This document shows, one piece after another, positions 52,021 to 56,323 of a stretch of 56,323 bases of DNA (the stretch's first letter is position 1; each line of letters opens with the position of its first letter). Under the pieces are notes generated by a model. The model saw only the letters and a list, made by a program, of their open reading frames with translations, had not been told where the DNA came from and did no database searches. The DNA comes from Liolophura sinensis. Its lineage: Eukaryota > Mollusca > Polyplacophora > Chitonida > Chitonidae. The position numbers and the translations under genes are program-made. The stretch lies in assembly GCF_032854445.1 (NCBI RefSeq), contig NC_088299.1, positions 6,797,001-6,853,323 on the forward strand, written 5' to 3'.

Positions 52021-52396
52021 TTTGTCAAGAGGAATTCAAGAAAATCTTTCTTTTTTAATTTATTAATAGGTATATACCGGTTAACGACAATAAACGATCA
52101 TCTTCATATTTTTTAAGTTGAACGACCTGCGTTCTATCAATTTCCACATTACGGTTTCTAACACTGTTTTTGACTGATTTTCTTTTTTCTCCTATGACCT
52201 TTAAAGATTGGAAAATATCAGCACAGCTTTTCTCCAAAAGCACAAATTTAGTGAATCATCTTTCGAGAAATTATTGGCACATAACAGTACTTTTTACCGT
52301 TTATCCTGTTGCCTCGGGGAGGCTTCCAGCTAACTTTTGTCTTCGTCACGTGTCTTACGCAAAATCAATTTTTCTTCTTCTGCCTTAACGTAGGCT

Positions 52397-52756
52397 TTAC
52401 AATAAACAAAACAGATTGCAGAGTGTAAAGTCGATATTTTTGGTTACATTAGGGACTAGACAATGGCACAAAAAATTCAGCTCATCTTCCTTGAGCCGTA
52501 GATAAGTGGTTTTAAAGGAGTTTGGTGTGGTATACATCAAAATAATGCGAGTTGTGGATACGAGACCTTTGAGTTCAGTACAAAAAATAATGCGTGTTTC
52601 ATAACATATCGATCTTTGCGTATGAATATCCTTGGCGACAGAAGTTACTTTTTCTGTGCACATCTGAGTAAACGAACAAATGTAGCCTAAAACACCAACG
52701 GAATTCATCTCGACAGAGGCTATTTTCCCGCTCGCTGTAAGTTGGATTACAAGCAA
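52397..52756 (-). CDS. Unrecognised open frame, 119 codons (probably chance)
   Basis: The longest minus-strand frame in the window outside repeats and N-containing artefacts. It starts MLVIQLTASGKIASVEMNSV and ends LCNLFCLL. It is Cys- and Thr-rich with no domain, signal peptide or clear splice context that I can identify. A second frame downstream (52055-52243, minus, LKVIGEKRKSVKNSVRNRNV) is lysine-rich and separated by stops. Frames of this length can arise by chance in six-frame reading of 56 kb, so I list it only for completeness. Confidence 0.12.
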   Translation of the reverse strand: MLVIQLTASGKIASVEMNSVGVLGYICSFTQMCTEKVTSVAKDIHTQRSICYETRIIFCTELKGLVSTTRIILMYTTPNSFKTTYLRLKEDELNFLCHCLVPNVTKNIDFTLCNLFCLL

Positions 52757-53764
52757 TATTTCGATACTGGTATCTCTTTTTGATATCTCTTTTGTATTAT
52801 CTTCGAGGCGTTTGTCAAAAGCTTAAAAAAATTAATTGCAAAAAGTTTGGAAAGTTATATGAGGATGACTCAAGAAGTGTAGATCCAGTTCAAGGTAACG
52901 AGAATTATCCCAGATCTCAATCCTGAGCAGTTTTCACATGTGGTTTGTTTAAATTAATATTGTTAGAGTTCACATGTAAAACAAATGACAAATTGCGAGT
53001 TCACAAAAAAACATCGATGTTTACAAGTTCAAATTTTACCATATTAGCGAAACATATATTGAAATTGGAAATAAAGGCCTACAGTTGTATTGTGTTTATT
53101 TGCTTGCTTAATTAATGGGAATATATGCCGGCAATTCGAAATCTAGCGACATCATATTTTTGGCAACATTTTACAAAGAAGTTTCTTATACATTAAATAA
53201 GGAAAACAGTAATTTCATCTGTAAATTAACAAAATGCAAAATTATTACATGTAGGTTTACGAATTATATATACTATAATGGAAGCTGTATTATCTTAAAT
53301 ATTATTCTATATCCCGCCAAATGAGAAAATTTAACTGATGTTTACACTGCTGGGGAGAAGGTGGTAGGGAGAAGGTTGGGTGCTCGCTGTAGAATAAGAG
53401 CTCCCTGAAGACAAGGAGATTACAGATTAGACGGCTTCTTGGTAATAGGCATTGATTAATACACCACGCCACCCTCTCCTAGGCACTCACAGGTCACCCT
53501 GGAAAACCAGTCTGTCAATTGCAATGGAAGGCTGCAGTTCCTGCAAATTAGTGACCCGGAAGTACGTGCGCTGGGTAATCGACTTGCCTGTAGTTATACC
53601 AGATGTGCCTCTAATTTCGATTGGTAGGTCATCATTGGAAATGGGTATTGCGATTATCTACTTGGAAGGGCATTTTCATAGTTTACTGGTGGTATCCGAA
53701 CTTCGGATTTGAAGTTTAGTTCTGGGGGGTTGAGCGTCATTATGTTGTTTTAGGCAAATCCTTA
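52757..53764. other. Unannotated intergenic stretch
   Basis: AT-rich to about 53340, then more mixed. The frame at 53452-53712 has no recognisable domain. Confidence 0.45.
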
Positions 53765-53862
53765 AGAGTGGTGATTTACTCCAGCCTTTAAGATGATATC
53801 CGCCCAGTAAGTGAAATATTCTGAGTAAGGGCCAATTATTTATCAGTTAAAGAAATAAATCA
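53765..53862 (+). mobile_element. SINE 3'-domain fragment, decayed
   Basis: CCGCCCAGTAAGTGAAATAT, TCTGAGTAAGGGCC and a trailing AAAGAAATAAAT resemble the shared SINE 3' domain and tail. Low certainty. Confidence 0.4.
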
Positions 53863-54369
53863 TATATGTGGTGCAAAGGTCATCAACCCTCGAATGTCTC
53901 CTGTTTCAATCCGATGCGCTAAAACTATCCCAAATGATTGGGCGCGTAGCTTTGTGCATCCCACAATCTACATCTGTCTTGCAGAATACTGATCTGATGT
54001 TTTGCCTATTTTAATGCTTAACACAACTTTCATTCAGGTTTCCTGTGCTGTGGTCGTCCAGCAGTTGACAGATTTATAATGCTGCCTAACTCGAATGCCA
54101 TTTCGTAACCGTCATATCTCACCTCCCACCTGATTACAGTATAAGGACACCCATGTGCAGATAACTGTTATGAAGTTGAACTGACCCATTACTTTGGCAT
54201 GGTTTATGTTAAACTTGAAGTCAAAGGGACAAATTGGTGTACAAATCTGAAGCAATTAAATGCCATTAGTATTTTAGGTTTGAAAAAATATCTTCGTTTT
54301 TTGGATCAAAACAAGTTAACTATAGCTAATGAATTGTCAGTCCATGATGAGCTTCACCAGAGGTATCGC
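53863..54369. other. Unannotated intergenic stretch
   Basis: Nothing recognised. Confidence 0.5.
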
Positions 54370-54379
54370 CCTAATTATT

Positions 54380-54551
54380 AAATGAATGAGTGAGTGCTTT
54401 GGGTTTAACATCTTACTTAAAAAATTTTCAGTCATATGACGACCAAGGAATCCTTAGAGTGCATGGAATGTGCCTCCTTGTTGCAGGACTCTTTTATCTA
54501 GTGCTGCTTTACTGAGACGCCTTACCGAAGACAAGTAAGCCGCACCCGGTT
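54380..54551 (-). mobile_element. SINE family 2, 5'-truncated, with target-site duplication
   Basis: The 3' domain is GAGTGAGTGCTTTGGGTTTA, TTTTCAGTCATATGACGACC and the body CTCTTTTATCTAGTGCTGCT. It stops near GTAAGCCGCACCCGG, so the head is absent. The 10-bp repeat CCTAATTATT at 54370-54379 and 54552-54561 flanks it. Confidence 0.85.
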
Positions 54552-54561
54552 CCTAATTATT

Positions 54562-55619
54562 GAAGACGCACTTTTTGTCGACATCATTCATCTTGATATA
54601 TAGATTTGTTTTAGTGTCTAAAAAACTGGTCAAAAGACACTCAATACGCAGTCTTTTCTTCCGTCTACTTTTGGAAGGTTTTGAATACTTCATGAGCATT
54701 AGCAATCTGTAAACGATGCATGATATAACTATCGATGACACCCTTTTCGCCATAATAGACTCTCCTGATTCCTGTGTGTCCTCAATTGTTTGTAAGTCAC
54801 TGGTTTTAACGACAGGAAAGATGTGAGAGTATTGGCTGTTTTAAGGCTTCCATTTCACCCTTCGGGGGTATTTGTACGGACATTGTTTGTAGGCAGAGCC
54901 TTAACTAAAGAAATCTCCTCAACCGCTTGTCTGGCATGCAACACATTCCCGCCAACTACAGAAGACGCCGGGAAAAGCTGTTCACGATGTAGTGCGAATG
55001 GGGCATTGATTTCTGACTACTTAAACCTATAATTGGAATCTTGCTATATTTGCATGCGTAGACTGGTCTCCTTGAGGGCCGCTAGCGGTAGCCGTCTTAA
55101 GATGTTGATACAGCCCCTTGCTGATCGGCCTATGGAATGGTTTCAGAATTGAGCGTACATACTTGACGTGGAGCTCAAGAGCTGGGCTGATTTGGTAGCG
55201 ATAGTCTCAATCGCTTACTCGGCAGCTTGGGGCGGAGGGCCGGTGGGGAAAAGAGGCTGGGGTGATTGTGGTGAGGCAAGACGGTTTTGCTTCGCCAGTG
55301 AGGAGAGAGGCATCTAAGACAGGAAATACCTCAACCTGACCGAGAATTACTGGATTAAATGGCGTTCTTCACGCTTTTCCATCTTCCCGCAACTTGGTTA
55401 GTAGGTTAATTTGTTCGATCAATACGTTACTTTGCATCTCCCATCACCGGAAACCTTCATTTGAAGTGGTTAGTCTGTTTGCGGCCGATCACCAACACTC
55501 CACGCACACCGAGAGAAACAATTTTGGTTTGGTTGTTCAACCAATATGCAGAGGAGTATAACGATTTTGCATCATACGCTAAACCCGCTATACATGTACT
55601 TTGCGTCGTGCGAGTTTCC
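54562..55619. other. Unannotated intergenic stretch
   Basis: Frames at 54553-54753 (-) and 54823-55032 (+) lack recognisable domains. No repeat seen. Confidence 0.45.
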
Positions 55620-56052
55620 TATGTCAGATTTCACTTCCTATGCCAGATTTCACTCCCTATGTCAGATTTTCTATCCTATGTCAGATTTCACTTCCAATGT
55701 CAGATTTCACTTCCAATGTCAGATTTCACTTCCTATGTCAGATTTCACTCCCTATGCCAGATTTCACTTCCTGTGCCAGATTTCCTATCCTATGTCAGAT
55801 TTCACTTCCTATGCCAGATTTCACTTCCTATGTCAGAATTTCACTTCCGATGCCAGATTTCACTTCCTATGTCAGATTTCACTTCCTATGTCAGATTTCA
55901 CTTCCGATGCCAGATTTCACTTCCTATGTCAGATTTTCTATCCTATGTCAGATTTCACTTCCGATGCCAGATTTCACTCCCTATGTCAGATTTGTTATCC
56001 TATGTCAGATTTCACTTCCGATGCCAGATTTCCTTGCCTATGCCACATTTTA
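55620..56052 (+). repeat. 19-bp minisatellite, about 22 units
   Basis: Units TATGTCAGATTTCACTTCC with variants (TATGCCAG, ATTTTCTATCC) repeat every 19 bp, with one 20-bp unit near 55828. As 19 is not a multiple of three, each frame reads the same 19-residue cycle (MSDFTSYVRFHFLCQISLP) in a different phase. The three overlapping frames 55461-56141, 55546-56271 and 55601-56167 are therefore a by-product of the array. Confidence 0.94.
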
Positions 56053-56125
56053 CAGTATATTCCTGGCATTTTGCTTATCCAGATGGTTTCCGTCTTATCC
56101 ATCTGTTTCAGCAAAGTACAAAACT

Positions 56126-56222
56126 CATATATCATTCATAAGACCACTTCATATACCATCCGTGTGACCGCTCATATATCACCTATGAGAAAATTCCATA
56201 TACTACCCATGAGAAAACTCAT
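56126..56222 (+). repeat. Short degenerate ~24-bp tandem repeat
   Basis: TCATATATCATTCATAAGAC, TCATATACCATCCGTGTGAC, TCATATATCACCTATGAGAA, CATATACTACCCATGAGAAA: about four diverged units. Confidence 0.65.
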
Positions 56223-56323
56223 CCAACCACCCAACATTAATGAGGGAAACCAATTTCTCAACGTCCGGTGATGTCATCTTCGATCTTCGGAAGGAAAAGT
56301 TAGCAAAGTAGTCTGATCCAAGT

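Noticed and set aside
55461-56271. Three long overlapping open frames as genes
   Set aside because: They are the same 19-bp repeat read in three phases.

Overview
This is a eukaryotic, gene-poor, repeat-rich stretch of genome. It has tRNA-derived SINEs, a decayed non-LTR retrotransposon, many minisatellites, GT-AG introns and an N gap. The SINEs are of a style I associate from memory with molluscs and other lophotrochozoans, so a marine lophotrochozoan, probably a mollusc, is the likeliest source. No homology search was possible, so this is an inference. Most short open frames in the window are translations of repeats.

The one convincing protein gene lies on the + strand at 3954-12002. It can be assembled from five exons (3954-4518, 5000-5098, 9516-9605, 9906-10035, 11852-12002) with GT-AG introns and compatible phases (1, 1, 1, 2). 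The reading frame is continuous: 1035 nt, 344 residues plus a stop. The predicted product is secreted: a signal peptide, a long coiled coil, then a C-terminal netrin-like (NTR-type) domain. Intron 2 carries a broken antisense LINE (ORF1 with FP-like C-terminus, then reverse transcriptase), a 70-bp tandem repeat and a foldback element. Intron 4 carries two SINEs. The stop codon lies in the first unit of a 42-bp triplicate, and the first AATAAA downstream lies in a SINE tail.

Left of the gene: two tandem SINEs at the window edge and a 29-unit, 48-bp minisatellite (1941-3332). Right of the gene: 68-bp and 32-bp minisatellites (13.5-15.2 kb), then a region present twice. Copy A (about 16.6-26.12 kb) and copy B (26.32-34.71 kb) are near-identical and are separated by exactly 200 N. 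Copy A stops at the gap at the position that in copy B reads on into new sequence, and copy B begins at the gap inside the satellite. That is the pattern of two overlapping, unmerged contig ends (allelic copies), although a true tandem duplication is possible. The copies differ by array lengths and by a 2.8 kb deletion in B that keeps a small inverted piece of the lost sequence. Each copy has a 63-bp satellite (126-bp dimers passing into 63-bp monomers), a SINE inside it with a perfect target-site duplication, a unique block and a second satellite of about 70-76 bp (145-bp dimers in B).

From 34.7 kb to the end I find no convincing gene: only SINE copies, minor minisatellites, a few unclassified dispersed repeats and a 19-bp minisatellite (55620-56052) that keeps three frames open at once. 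At least three SINE families are present, with different tRNA-like heads but a similar 3' domain. I see no operon-like or defence-like system; the most interesting items are the coiled-coil/NTR gene, the duplicated block across the gap and the modular SINE families.
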